In this document: in pieces, positions 1-9,024 of the stretch
How positions within the stretch are numbered: position 1 is the stretch's first letter
Layout of the letters: every line of letters begins with the position of its first letter
Source of the DNA: a halophilic archaeon SHRA6
GTDB lineage: Archaea; Halobacteriota; Halobacteria; Halobacteriales; Haloferacaceae
Reading direction: 5' to 3'
DNA: 64,000 nucleotides
Assembly: GCA_005239175.1 (NCBI GenBank)
Contig: SOPS01000001.1
Coordinates: 186,001-250,000 of the forward strand
Made by a program: the position numbers and the translations under genes
Notes under the pieces: generated by a model
The model's database searches: none
The model's input: the letters and a program-made list of their open reading frames with translations, nothing else
Told to the model about the DNA's origin: nothing

Positions 1-1401
1 ATCCTCGTCGATCTCTTCATCATCCTCGAAGGGACACATGACAATCTCCGCTGAGATCGGCTCTTTGATGACCGCCTCGCAGGCTTCGTCGCCACACCAC
101 GACGTCTTGACATAGCCGCCGTGTTGGCCGATCGTACCGAGAATTTCTTCGCGGGAATCTGCCTCGCGGACGTTTGCTTCGAGGTTCTCCTCGGCGGCTG
201 CGTACAGTTTCGCGTACACTTCGTCGAGGTGATCGAACACGACCTCGTCGATTTCGTTTCGATCCTCAGTGGTCGACTCGCCGTCGGGACGGTGGACGAC
301 GGTCACCTCGCGGTCGTCGACCTCGTGGGGACCGATTTCGAAGCGGACCGGGACGCCGTTGAGTTCGTGTTCGTTGAATTTGAAGCCAGGATTGCGGTCG
401 TCACGATCGTCGAGTTCGACCCGGACATCCGCATCCTCGAGGTCTTCATACACCCCTTCGGCATAGTCGAGCACTTCGTCTTTCGTGTCCTCTTGATAGA
501 TCGGGACGATCACAACCTGCTCGGGAGCGATCGTCGGTGGGAGGACAAGCCCCTGGTCGTCCGAGTGAGTCATGATGAGCGCGCCGAGCGATCGCCACGA
601 CAGCCCCCACGAGGTCGTGTGTGCGGGTCGCTCTTCTTCATCTTCGTCGGAGTAGGTGATGTCGAACGCCTCTGCAAAGGAGGTCCCGAGGTGGTGGCTC
701 GTCGCGGCCTGAACAGACTTGCCGTCGGGCATCAACGCCTCAACGGTCGTCGTCGTGTGCGCGCCGGGGAACTTGTCGTGTTCGGGTTTACGACCGCGGA
801 GCACTGGGATCGCGAGCAGATCCTCGTAGATCGACTCGTACTGATCAAGCCGCAGTATCATTTCGTCCCACGCCTCCTCGTGGGTTGCGTGGGCGGTGTG
901 GCCCTCCTGCCAGAGGAACTCTTTGGTACGGAAGAACGGCTTCGTGTCGGTCGCTTCCCAGCGGACGACAGACACCCACTGATTGACCCGCAACGGGAGG
1001 TCACGATGGCTGCGGATCCACTGGGACATGTACGGAGCGATGATCGACTCGCTCGTCGGACGGACCGCAAGCGGTTCTTCGAGCTCGTTGTGTCCGCCTT
1101 TCGTGACCCACGCGACCTCTGGATCGAATCCCTCGACGACGTCCTTCTCGCGCTCGAGGTAGCTTTTCGGGATGAACATCGGGAAGTACGCGTTCTGGAC
1201 GCCGGTCGATTTGAACTTCCCGTCGAGTTCGGCTTTGATCGCCTCCCACAGCGCGTAGCCACGCGGTCGGGTGATAATGAAGCCGCTCATTCCCTCGGGG
1301 GCGTAGTTCGCGAGCCCGGCCTTCTGGACGACCTCGGCGTACCACTCGCCGGTCTGGTGCTCTTTGGACTTGGTTATCCCAAGCGCTTGATCGTCGGTCA
1401 T
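1..1401 (-). CDS. proS: Prolyl-tRNA synthetase, archaeal type (C-terminus beyond window)
   Basis: Class II aminoacyl-tRNA synthetase that charges tRNA-Pro in the cytoplasm. The frame is open from an ATG at 1401 to the left edge, giving 467 residues. It begins MTDDQALGITKSKEHQTGEW and carries class II motifs in the first half, including the motif 1 region near GFIITRPRGYALW, the RPTSES stretch and a motif 2-like block around VVRWEATDTKPFFRTKEFLWQ. Near the edge it has SWCGDEACE and later MCPFEDD, the cysteine-rich C-terminal region typical of archaeal and eukaryotic-type ProRS. The family is about 480-500 residues, so only the last residues are missing. The long antisense frame is a shadow. 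Confidence 0.95.
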   Translation of the reverse strand, partial: MTDDQALGITKSKEHQTGEWYAEVVQKAGLANYAPEGMSGFIITRPRGYALWEAIKAELDGKFKSTGVQNAYFPMFIPKSYLEREKDVVEGFDPEVAWVTKGGHNELEEPLAVRPTSESIIAPYMSQWIRSHRDLPLRVNQWVSVVRWEATDTKPFFRTKEFLWQEGHTAHATHEEAWDEMILRLDQYESIYEDLLAIPVLRGRKPEHDKFPGAHTTTTVEALMPDGKSVQAATSHHLGTSFAEAFDITYSDEDEEERPAHTTSWGLSWRSLGALIMTHSDDQGLVLPPTIAPEQVVIVPIYQEDTKDEVLDYAEGVYEDLEDADVRVELDDRDDRNPGFKFNEHELNGVPVRFEIGPHEVDDREVTVVHRPDGESTTEDRNEIDEVVFDHLDEVYAKLYAAAEENLEANVREADSREEILGTIGQHGGYVKTSWCGDEACEAVIKEPISAEIVMCPFEDDEEIDED

Positions 1402-1610
1402 TACTCCGAAGTTTCCGAGCGGACGCTTAAAAGGTGCGAAGCTGTGGGAGACGATGCCAGCGGCGTGAGCGCAGCGTCGCGATCGAATAAACAGGCATAC
1501 AAGATGGAGCGTGCGTATCTTGCACCAAAACTCGTTGGAAAACCGGCTGTTCGGATCAGTTAGTGCACAGGCTTTACGATACCGATCAGGATATACAGTC
1601 TCGTTCGTAG

Positions 1611-2027
1611 GTGAGTACTATGGATACCTCTGCCGATCGCTCAATACTACTCGCGTGTACGATTGTCGGAGTTATTGCGACTGGAGGGAGCCTCTATTTC
1701 AGCGAAGTGTTGGGATTGATCCCGTGTGAACTCTGTTGGATACAGCGAATCGGGATGTATCCACTCGTTGTCATCCTGGGAGTTGCCACCTACGAGAACC
1801 GAATCGAAGTCTGGCGGACAGCCCTTCCGCTCTCAGTCGGTGGTGGGTTCGTCGCTGCGTACCATTCGTATATCCAGCGTGCAGCAACAGTACGTTGTTC
1901 ACTCGATGGAGGCTGTGGGAGTGTACAATACGAACTGTTCGGGCTTCTCTCGATACCCAATTTAGCATTAATCGCGTTCTCACTGATCTCGATCGGCCTC
2001 GTCTTCGGTGTGCGTCGGAATCGATGA
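1611..2027 (+). CDS. DsbB-family disulfide bond formation protein
   Basis: Small membrane thiol oxidase (138 aa from GTG 1611, 135 aa from ATG 1620) expected to reoxidise a DsbA-like partner and pass electrons to quinone. Four hydrophobic segments are visible. The first periplasmic-side pair is CELC within IPCELCWIQR after helix 1, and a second cysteine pair lies in RCSLDGGCGS between helices 3 and 4, which matches the DsbB layout. It is a single gene with an AT-richer upstream region and somewhat lower GC than its neighbours. No DsbA partner is in the window. The family call is firm; the physiological partner is unknown. Confidence 0.88.
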   Translation: MSTMDTSADRSILLACTIVGVIATGGSLYFSEVLGLIPCELCWIQRIGMYPLVVILGVATYENRIEVWRTALPLSVGGGFVAAYHSYIQRAATVRCSLDGGCGSVQYELFGLLSIPNLALIAFSLISIGLVFGVRRNR

Positions 2028-2176
2028 ACTCACACGCCTGCAGAGAGGCTGGTTCAACGCGACACAAACAAGTATCCTCGTGCTGAATGTATCCTCTACG
2101 TCTTGCACTTCTCACTCAGACACTGTCTGAACAGATACTGCTGTTTCGCTGTCTTTGGGAGAGCCAACACGGATTC

Positions 2177-2662
2177 TCAGCGATCGATCGAAAACGGATT
2201 CTCGCGTTCGGTCCACTCCCAGCCGGGCAGTCGTGTCTGAAATCCGGCGGCGAGCGCGGCGTCAAGGTCGTCCCCACCGGCGTTCTCGTCATCATCGCCG
2301 TGGGTGTGAATATCCGCGAAGTGGAACGTCGCCTGGGCCAAAAGCGCCAACGGCTGCCCGCCGGCGATCGTCGCCGCGAGTTCGCGACCCAACACTTCAT
2401 CCACGATGAATCCCGCATAATCGCCGTCAACATCCAGCTCACGAAGCAGTCCAACGTAGCCGGTGATGTTCACCGCGAGGTCGCCGTCGGCGAACACTTC
2501 GTCGACCGCCTGCTGATACTCGACGGTCGTGACCGACGTGACGTCGGTGTCGAACAGTGTTCCGAGTCGATCGCGCGTCTCGTTGATGAGTGGAACGACG
2601 ATCGACGCGCGGTCACGGACGCGTCGATGCTCGGCGGCGACTCGTTTCGGAGTGACGTGCAT
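2177..2662 (-). CDS. Conserved haloarchaeal protein of unknown function
   Basis: Soluble, acidic 161-residue protein that I do not recognise. The N-terminal half is predicted helical (an RVAAEHRRVRDRASIVVPLINETRDRLG stretch split by the VPLI segment), followed by VTTVEYQQAVDEVFADGDLAVNITGYVGLLREL. The C-terminal third carries a histidine-rich motif FHFADIHTHGDDDEN that could bind a metal, and ends LPGWEWTERENPF. No transmembrane segment or signal peptide is seen. Codon use is typical of the window, which supports a real gene. It is divergent from fttA, and the spacer holds a TTTTATAA promoter-like sequence around 2704. Confidence 0.7.
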   Translation of the reverse strand: MHVTPKRVAAEHRRVRDRASIVVPLINETRDRLGTLFDTDVTSVTTVEYQQAVDEVFADGDLAVNITGYVGLLRELDVDGDYAGFIVDEVLGRELAATIAGGQPLALLAQATFHFADIHTHGDDDENAGGDDLDAALAAGFQTRLPGWEWTERENPFSIDR

Positions 2663-2891
2663 GGGTCACCAACGCAGTCAAGATGCTTCGGGTTTGCGAA
2701 GGCTTTTATAACGATAAGCCAGTAGAGACGACTAAGCGGGTTTTCGCTGGCTGTTCCCGCATTCGTACACCTATCAGACAGTATAGAGAGTATATGTGCT
2801 CGAACGGTGCGACACATGTGGCCGTATGGCCCTGTCGCGGTTCCGTCGATCGGCAACCGCACACCGTCGCGCCGTCGGGTTTCTCCGAGAT

Positions 2892-4820
2892 ATGAGTTCA
2901 GTAGATAAACAACTCGACGAACTGAAAGCAGAAGTTGAAGAGCAGATTCCGAACGACATCACCGTTTCGGACGTCAAATACGAGGGTCCCGAACTCGTCC
3001 TGTACACGCCCGATCCAAAGCGTTTTGCGAGCGACGGTGACCTGATTCGAACGCTTGCGAGCCGATTCCGAAAGCGGATCACCGTTCGGCCGGATCCAAC
3101 CGCGCTGACCCAGATCGACGCCGCCGACGAGAAGATTCGATCGATCATCCCTGATGAGGCGAACGTCACCGATCTGGATTTCCACCATGACACCGGTGAG
3201 GTCGTCATCGAGGCTGCGAAGCCGGGAATGGTGATCGGCCGCCACGGCTCGACGCTGCGAGAGATCACAAAAGAGGTCGGCTGGACACCGGAGGTCGTTC
3301 GGACGCCGCCGATCGAGTCGTCGACAGTTTCGAACGTTCGAAATTTCCTCAAACAAGAGCGCGAGGAGCGCCGTGACATCCTCGAACGCGTCGGTCGACA
3401 GATCCACCGCGAGCAGCTGAGCCGCGAGGAGTGGGTCCGGATTTCGACGCTCGGGTGCTGTCGAGAGGTCGGTCGCGCGAGCTTCGTGCTCTCGACCGCA
3501 GACACCCGCATCCTGATCGACTGTGGGGACAAACCTGGCGCAGAGGGCGAAGTGCCGTACCTCCAGGTCCCGGAGGCGCTTGGCTCAGGAGCCAACTCGA
3601 TCGACGCGGTCGTGTTGACCCACGCCCACCTCGATCACTCCGCGCTCGTCCCGCTGTTGTTCAAATACGGCTACGACGGCCCGATTTACTGTACAGAACC
3701 GACCCGGGATTTGATGGGACTGCTCCAGCTCGACTACCTCGACGTGGCGGTCAAAGAAGGCCGGACGCCGCCGTACGAATCCGAGATGGTTCGAGAGACA
3801 ATCAAACACACCATCCCGATCGAATACGGCGACGTGACCGATATTGCCCCCGATATCAAACTCACCTTCCACAACGCGGGCCACATCCTCGGCTCTGCAG
3901 TGTCGCACTTCCACATCGGCGATGGGATGTATAACGTCGCGTTCTCTGGGGACATCCACTACGACGACACCCGCCTTTTCAACGGCGCGGTCAACGATTT
4001 CCCGCGCGTCGAAACCCTCGTGATGGAGTCGACGTACGGCGGACGAAACGACTACCAGACTGATCAGGAAGACTCCGAGCAGAACCTGATCGAAATTATC
4101 AACGAAACGTACGAGAAGGGCGGCAAAATTGTCATTCCGGCGTTCGCTGTGGGGCGCTCCCAGGAGATCATGCTCGTCTTAGAGGAAGCGATGCGAACCG
4201 GCAAGATTCCCTCGATGCCGGTCCACCTCGACGGGATGATCTGGGAGGCAACCGCGATCCATACGACCTATCCCGAGTATCTCCGCGACGACCTCCGCGA
4301 TCGCATTTTCCACGAGGACAAAAACCCATTCCTCGCCGACGAGTTCAACCACATCGACGCCGGCGAGGAAGAGCGACAGGAGGTTGCCGACGGCGATCAG
4401 TGTATCATCCTCTCGACGTCCGGGATGGTCACCGGCGGGCCGATCATGTCGTGGCTGCGCCACATCGGGCCGGACCCAGACTCACGGCTTGTCTTTGTTG
4501 GGTATCAGGCGCAGGGGACGCTCGGTCGCCGAATTCAGAACGGCTGGGACGAGATTCCGATCAACGATCGAAACGGCAACGGCGGTCGGAATAACACGCT
4601 CTCTTTGAAGATGGACGTTGCGACCGTCGACGGCTTCTCCGGGCACGCCGATCGCCAGGGACTCATGAACTTCGTGCGAACGATGAACCCCCGGCCGGAG
4701 AAGGTGCTCTGTGTCCACGGAGACGAGCGATCGGTGCAGGACCTCTCATCGGCGCTGTACCACAAGTTCAACATGCGGACGTTCGCACCGAAGAATCTCG
4801 AAACGTTCCGGTTCAAGTAA
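2892..4820 (+). CDS. fttA: Transcription termination nuclease FttA (aCPSF1), KH + beta-CASP
   Basis: Archaeal homologue of CPSF73 that ends transcription by cleaving U-rich nascent RNA behind RNA polymerase. I chose ATG 2892 (MSSVDKQLDEL, 642 aa), which matches archaeal family length; the 32 upstream codons look non-coding. Two N-terminal KH-like domains occupy about residues 1-145 (GMVIGRHGSTLREI is the second KH loop). The metallo-beta-lactamase core follows, with motif 2 THAHLDHS, a later metal-binding histidine at NAGHILGSA and SGDIHYDD, then the beta-CASP region and a C-terminal VDGFSGHADRQ motif. It is a single-gene unit. The call is very secure from the motif order. Confidence 0.95.
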   Translation: MSSVDKQLDELKAEVEEQIPNDITVSDVKYEGPELVLYTPDPKRFASDGDLIRTLASRFRKRITVRPDPTALTQIDAADEKIRSIIPDEANVTDLDFHHDTGEVVIEAAKPGMVIGRHGSTLREITKEVGWTPEVVRTPPIESSTVSNVRNFLKQEREERRDILERVGRQIHREQLSREEWVRISTLGCCREVGRASFVLSTADTRILIDCGDKPGAEGEVPYLQVPEALGSGANSIDAVVLTHAHLDHSALVPLLFKYGYDGPIYCTEPTRDLMGLLQLDYLDVAVKEGRTPPYESEMVRETIKHTIPIEYGDVTDIAPDIKLTFHNAGHILGSAVSHFHIGDGMYNVAFSGDIHYDDTRLFNGAVNDFPRVETLVMESTYGGRNDYQTDQEDSEQNLIEIINETYEKGGKIVIPAFAVGRSQEIMLVLEEAMRTGKIPSMPVHLDGMIWEATAIHTTYPEYLRDDLRDRIFHEDKNPFLADEFNHIDAGEEERQEVADGDQCIILSTSGMVTGGPIMSWLRHIGPDPDSRLVFVGYQAQGTLGRRIQNGWDEIPINDRNGNGGRNNTLSLKMDVATVDGFSGHADRQGLMNFVRTMNPRPEKVLCVHGDERSVQDLSSALYHKFNMRTFAPKNLETFRFK

Positions 4821-4921
4821 GCGATTCTCAGAGCAACTGCGTCTAAGCGATCGATAGAAACAGATTGTATTCACTCAACGGAGACCGACGAGTACACAAC
4901 GGTTCGGACTCGACTACGGGT

Positions 4922-6070
4922 ATGGACGAAATCGACGTCGAAGCCGTCGATCGCGTTGACGAGGGCGACGAACCACCCGAGGGAGGCGATACTGTCGACA
5001 CCGAAGACAACCAGATCCAGGTAACGCCGACAGTCAGCGGGCTCCCTGACGGCGTCGATGCGCCCGAGTACGTGCTCTACGGAGGAAAGGGCGGGGTCGG
5101 AAAGACGACGATGGCTGCCGCGACAGCGCTGTCGAGCGCTGCAGGCGGTGTCTCAACGCTCGTCGTCTCGACGGACCCTGCGCACTCGCTGTCAGATACA
5201 CTGGGAGTGTCGATCCCGCCAAAGCCGGCGCGAATTCATCCGGAGATGCCGCTGTACGCCGCCGAGATCGATCCTGAGGCAGCGATGGAGGAGGGAATGT
5301 TCGGTGCGGAGGGCGATCCGCTCGGCGGACTTGGCGCAGCCGGCGAAGAGATGGGTGGGCTGTTCGGACCAGCGGGGGAGGAAGATGCCGAGGGAATGGG
5401 CGGGCTACTCGGGGGCTCGATGCCCGGTGCCGACGAGGCAGCGGCGATGCGACAGCTACTCGAGTACCTCGACGATCCGCGGTTCGATCGCGTCATTGTT
5501 GACACCGCACCCACCGGCCATACACTTCGGCTGCTCGAACTTCCCGAACTGATGGATTCGATGATCGGTCGAATCGCAAAGCTCAGACAACAGTTCCAGG
5601 GAATGATGGACAGCATGAAAGGCATGTTCGGCGGTGGTGACAACGGGGGTGACCCGATGGCCGACATGGACGAGTTGGCCGATCGTATCGAGCGGCTCCG
5701 CGGCGTCCTTAGCGATCCGGCACAAACCGACTTCCGAGTGGTAATGGTGCCCGAAGAGATGAGCGTCGTCGAGTCAGAGCGGCTTGTCGATCGGCTCGGC
5801 TCGTTCGGGATACCCGTCCAGACGCTTGTCGTGAACCGAGTTATGGAGAACCTCACCGACGTCACTGATGCGACGGTCGATCCGTCGTGGGTCGTCTCGC
5901 CGAATCTCGAAGACTGTGAATTCTGTCAGCGGCGCTGGAAGGTCCAACAGAACGCACTGCAGCGGGCAACAGAACTGTACCGCGGCCGAGACGTGAAGCG
6001 GGTCCCCCTGTTAGCCGAGGAGGTACAAGGTACAGAGGCACTCGGTGTCGTCGCGGCCTGCCTGGACTGA
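4922..6070 (+). CDS. ArsA/Get3-family ATPase
   Basis: Deviant-Walker P-loop ATPase of the ArsA/Get3 family (382 aa from ATG 4922; an in-frame upstream start would add 19 unlikely residues). Visible features are an acidic N-terminal tail, the Walker A motif GGKGGVGKTT near residue 55, the switch segment STDPAHSLSD, a Gly/Met-rich insert GGLFGPAGEEDAEGMGGLL, DTAPTGHTLRLLELPEL, and a CEFCQRR zinc-type CxxC near the C-terminus. In Get3 relatives the CxxC makes a dimer-bridging zinc site and the protein delivers tail-anchored membrane proteins; true arsenite pumps need ArsB, which is absent here. A targeting role is more likely than arsenite export. Confidence 0.9.
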   Translation: MDEIDVEAVDRVDEGDEPPEGGDTVDTEDNQIQVTPTVSGLPDGVDAPEYVLYGGKGGVGKTTMAAATALSSAAGGVSTLVVSTDPAHSLSDTLGVSIPPKPARIHPEMPLYAAEIDPEAAMEEGMFGAEGDPLGGLGAAGEEMGGLFGPAGEEDAEGMGGLLGGSMPGADEAAAMRQLLEYLDDPRFDRVIVDTAPTGHTLRLLELPELMDSMIGRIAKLRQQFQGMMDSMKGMFGGGDNGGDPMADMDELADRIERLRGVLSDPAQTDFRVVMVPEEMSVVESERLVDRLGSFGIPVQTLVVNRVMENLTDVTDATVDPSWVVSPNLEDCEFCQRRWKVQQNALQRATELYRGRDVKRVPLLAEEVQGTEALGVVAACLD

Positions 6071-6079
6071 GTAGGTGGT

Positions 6080-6904
6080 TCAGCCGAGTCGTCGGGCAAG
6101 CGAGAACAGCTGATCGCGAATGGTATCTGGGAGGAATCGAGCCAGCGAACCGTATCGGGCGATCGGTCCGACCGGGACCCGAGCAGGCGGTTTTGTCGCA
6201 CTCGCGGCGTTGACGATGTCGGCGGCGACTCGATCGGGCGAGACCGCACCCGGACCGTCACCGGCGATGAGTGTGGTGTCCTCGAAAATCGAGTAGAACG
6301 CGTCGTATGCACCCGATCGATCAGTCTCTTCGACCTCAGACTGCGCCCGGCTGCGGAATTCGCTCTCGACAGGACCGGGTTCGATGAGCACGACGTCGAT
6401 GCCGTGTGGTTCAACCTCGCTTCGGAGCGCGTCAGACATCGCCTCGAGCGCGAACTTCGAGCCGCAGTAGGGACCGCCACCGGGGAACGACACCCGCCCG
6501 GCGAGACTCGAGACGTTGATGATCGTGCCGTCTTCTTCTCGGCGCATGTGTGGGAGCACCGCTTTCATAAGCCGGTGCGGACCGGCGACGTTCACGTCGA
6601 GTTGCTGGTTGAGTTGGTCGGTCGAGGTGTCTTCAACCGGACCAAACAGCCCGTAGCCCGCGTTGTTAACGAGACAGTCGATCCGTCCCTGCTCGTCAAG
6701 GACACGATCGACGACTCGATCGACGTCGTCGTCTTTTGTGACGTCGAGCGTTGCGAGTTCGCAGCCGCGATCGCCGAGCGATTCAATGTCCGCAGGGTTT
6801 CTGGCCGTCGCGTACACGGTCCAGTCTTCTTCTCTGAACGCGAGCGCCGAGGCGCGGCCGATCCCTGACGAACAGCCGGTGATGAGGACCGTCTTCGGTT
6901 GCAC
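6080..6904 (-). CDS. Short-chain dehydrogenase/reductase
   Basis: Classical NAD(P)-dependent SDR oxidoreductase (274 aa). The N-terminal Rossmann motif TGCSSGIG begins near residue 10, NNAG lies near residue 88, the catalytic serine is in INVSSLAGR, and YCGSKFA gives the YxxxK pair. The arginine after the second strand (YATARNP) suggests preference for NADP(H). The C-terminal extension is typical of oxidoreductases acting on lipids or carbonyls, but the substrate cannot be deduced. It converges on the ArsA/Get3 gene with a 9-bp gap. Confidence 0.88.
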   Translation of the reverse strand: MQPKTVLITGCSSGIGRASALAFREEDWTVYATARNPADIESLGDRGCELATLDVTKDDDVDRVVDRVLDEQGRIDCLVNNAGYGLFGPVEDTSTDQLNQQLDVNVAGPHRLMKAVLPHMRREEDGTIINVSSLAGRVSFPGGGPYCGSKFALEAMSDALRSEVEPHGIDVVLIEPGPVESEFRSRAQSEVEETDRSGAYDAFYSIFEDTTLIAGDGPGAVSPDRVAADIVNAASATKPPARVPVGPIARYGSLARFLPDTIRDQLFSLARRLG

Positions 6905-6949
6905 AGTCGCTTATTGCGCCGAGGGGGTGTTAATTATGAGGATCATTAG

Positions 6950-7693
6950 TCAGCAGAGATTCCGTTTGACCTCATCGGCGTAGCGATCGGCCGCCCGGGT
7001 CGGCTCAGGCAGTTTGTAGCCCGCACAGAGCGACTCGACAACATCGGCGGCAGTTTCAGCGCCCACGCGGTGGCCGGGGCTGACATACAGCGGATTGATG
7101 CTCGTCGATGCGTCGTGATTGTACTGTTTTGATTGTACGGCGTAGCCGATCGTCGTCCCATCGGGCGCATCGACGTTTGCGTCCGCGTGGATCGGCGTTC
7201 GCCAGCCGGCCGGGCGATCAGCCACTGGTTCCGCAGGGGCCCCACAGAGCAGCGACTTCGCGACGCCGATCGACGGGAGATCGTAGATGACGCCGATATG
7301 CGTCGCCAGTCCCGCCTGTCGGTAGTGGATTCGCCCGCTGCCGTCGAACAGCGCGAGGTCGGGCGTACACGAGAGGGTCGCAAACGCATCGCAGATCGGC
7401 CCGCCCTCGCGAAACGCCAACAAGCCCGGAATATAGGGAATAGACAGCGGCGAGACCGCGTGGGTTCGTTCAACCACGTCACCGGCCTCAAAGGCGACGA
7501 TCGCGCTGATGACGCGATCCTCAAGGAACGCCTGATCGACGCCAACGATGGTTAGCGTCTTGAGGTCTGCTGGAAACGGCTCGTCGTCCGCGAACGTCGC
7601 TTCGCCGGCGATCTCACGCTGGAGAGCCTCCATCTCCGCCCGATCGAGATCCGGATCGGGACGGAACTCGGGGCGGGCGGGCTCGATCGGCAT
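6950..7693 (-). CDS. nfi: Endonuclease V
   Basis: DNA repair endonuclease that nicks one base 3' of deoxyinosine and other deaminated bases (247 aa). The family core starts at TIVGVDQAFLEDRVISAIV, where the Asp is a metal ligand, followed by IPYIPGLLAFREG, which matches the conserved YIPGxLxFRE block with its catalytic Glu, then LALFDGSGRIHYRQAGLATHIG with the second metal Asp and conserved His. The start codon abuts the stop of the rhomboid gene, so the two are probably co-transcribed. Repair of deamination fits a halophile exposed to strong light and salt, though that is only inference. Confidence 0.92.
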   Translation of the reverse strand: MPIEPARPEFRPDPDLDRAEMEALQREIAGEATFADDEPFPADLKTLTIVGVDQAFLEDRVISAIVAFEAGDVVERTHAVSPLSIPYIPGLLAFREGGPICDAFATLSCTPDLALFDGSGRIHYRQAGLATHIGVIYDLPSIGVAKSLLCGAPAEPVADRPAGWRTPIHADANVDAPDGTTIGYAVQSKQYNHDASTSINPLYVSPGHRVGAETAADVVESLCAGYKLPEPTRAADRYADEVKRNLC

Positions 7694-8641
7694 CTATCGC
7701 CGCGGCCCACGCCCAGGACCGCCTGGACCGCGGGGGCCGAGCTGAATTCCGGGCATCCCACCGCTGCGGGCCGGGCCGGTACCCTCAATTCGCTTGCCGT
7801 ACGCCAGCCCGATGACGAAGCCGATCAAGTGCGCAAGGTGGGCAATGCCGCCAAGTCCCGCCGAGGCGGCGATCGACGGCTGGAGCACAAACACAATCGA
7901 GATTGCAGCGATCCCGTAGGTGAGGTATTTGATCTTCATCGGAATGACGAAGAACAGTAGCACTTCCAGGTTCGGGCGCAACACCGTGACAACGCCGAGA
8001 ATCGCAAAGACTGCACCACTCGCGCCGAGGACGGCAACTGTGTCGCCAAGGACGATCGAAAACAGGACGTGCCCAAGCCCGGCGAGGATTCCGCTGACGA
8101 GGAAAAAGCCCAAAAATCGCTTTGAGCCGACGTAGCGCTCGACGAGCGGACCGAAAAAGAACAGCGCGATGCTGTTACCCGCGATGTGAAAGAGCCCACC
8201 AGGACTGTGCGAAAAGACCGAGATTACCCAGGTCCAGACGTATTCGGGATTCGCTGTCGACAGCGAGAACACCGCGCGGAACGTGTCGACCCCGAAGAAT
8301 GCGAGCACAGCGAACTCCAGCACAAAGACGATCCAGAATACACCCAACAGCGCGTATGTGACGTTTCCACGGAAAAAGCCCAGAAAGCCGCCAGTACCGG
8401 TCACGTTCTGTTCGAACGATCGCTTCGCTCGGGCGATCGCACCGTCGCTCGTCGAACCGCCTTCGGCGTGAACGCTGTCGTCGAAGCCGCTGTCGAAGAC
8501 GCCGCCCGGATCGTTCCAATCGCCCAGTCCCGGACAGTCGTGGTTCTCTGGGAGTCGGTGCTCCGCACAGAACGTCTGTCCACAGCGGTGACACTGATAC
8601 GGGAGGTTTTCGTAGGCCCCACACTCGTCACACTTTGCCAT
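7694..8641 (-). CDS. Rhomboid-family intramembrane serine protease with AN1-type zinc finger
   Basis: Membrane protease of 315 aa. Residues 1-40 form an AN1-like zinc finger (CDECGAYENLPYQCHRC, then FCAEHRLPENHDCPG), followed by an acidic linker and a six-helix rhomboid core. The catalytic serine lies in GASGAVFAILG and the catalytic histidine in the later helix GGIAHLAHLIGFVIGLAYG; NSIALFFFG contains the family's oxyanion-side Asn. The tail is Gly/Pro/Arg rich. The cytoplasmic zinc finger may recruit substrates. It sits directly upstream of nfi with no gap. Family and active-site assignment are secure; substrates are unknown. Confidence 0.92.
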   Translation of the reverse strand: MAKCDECGAYENLPYQCHRCGQTFCAEHRLPENHDCPGLGDWNDPGGVFDSGFDDSVHAEGGSTSDGAIARAKRSFEQNVTGTGGFLGFFRGNVTYALLGVFWIVFVLEFAVLAFFGVDTFRAVFSLSTANPEYVWTWVISVFSHSPGGLFHIAGNSIALFFFGPLVERYVGSKRFLGFFLVSGILAGLGHVLFSIVLGDTVAVLGASGAVFAILGVVTVLRPNLEVLLFFVIPMKIKYLTYGIAAISIVFVLQPSIAASAGLGGIAHLAHLIGFVIGLAYGKRIEGTGPARSGGMPGIQLGPRGPGGPGRGPRR

Positions 8642-8731
8642 TACTCGTTCCTAGATCCGGTAGGGTAAAATGGGTTTGGCTCGCGGACGATCGACAGACG
8701 CACCCGGTCGAACGGAGACTCGCCACGACAG

Positions 8732-8866
8732 CTATGTTTTTGACTCGCGGGTGTCGGAGGCACTGGCGGAATCCGATCGATCGGTGTCTTCGTCCGCGTC
8801 GGGGTCGAAGTTGGTGGGGACAACCGTGAGGTGGTTCATCCCGATCGGTTGGCTGCGTGCGGCCAT
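8732..8866 (-). CDS. Small acidic protein, unknown
   Basis: A 44-residue frame from ATG 8866 to TAG 8732, MAARSQPIGMNHLTVVPTNF followed by an Asp/Glu/Ser-rich tail. It is in a gap between the rhomboid gene and ppa, and codon choice resembles real genes of the window. An in-frame upstream ATG at 8914 is possible, but that segment looks like promoter DNA. I do not recognise the family. The hydrophobic start and acidic end give no functional clue. This is a weak call, based only on codon use, position and acidic composition. Confidence 0.35.
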   Translation of the reverse strand: MAARSQPIGMNHLTVVPTNFDPDADEDTDRSDSASASDTRESKT

Positions 8867-9024
8867 AACAACAGTACATAGGGCCGTCTCACTCAAAAAA
8901 TTACCCATGCGCATAACACATCGACAGTTCGTGACGTATGTCTAACGTGCATATATTCTCTGCAATGGGCCCAGCCAATACCTAATACTGCGACACCGTT
9001 GCGGTTCGATCGCCGCGAAGTTGG

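Noticed and set aside
121-1563. Long plus-strand reading frame of 480 codons over proS
   Set aside because: It is antisense to prolyl-tRNA synthetase motifs and has no domain. High-GC codon bias keeps such frames open.
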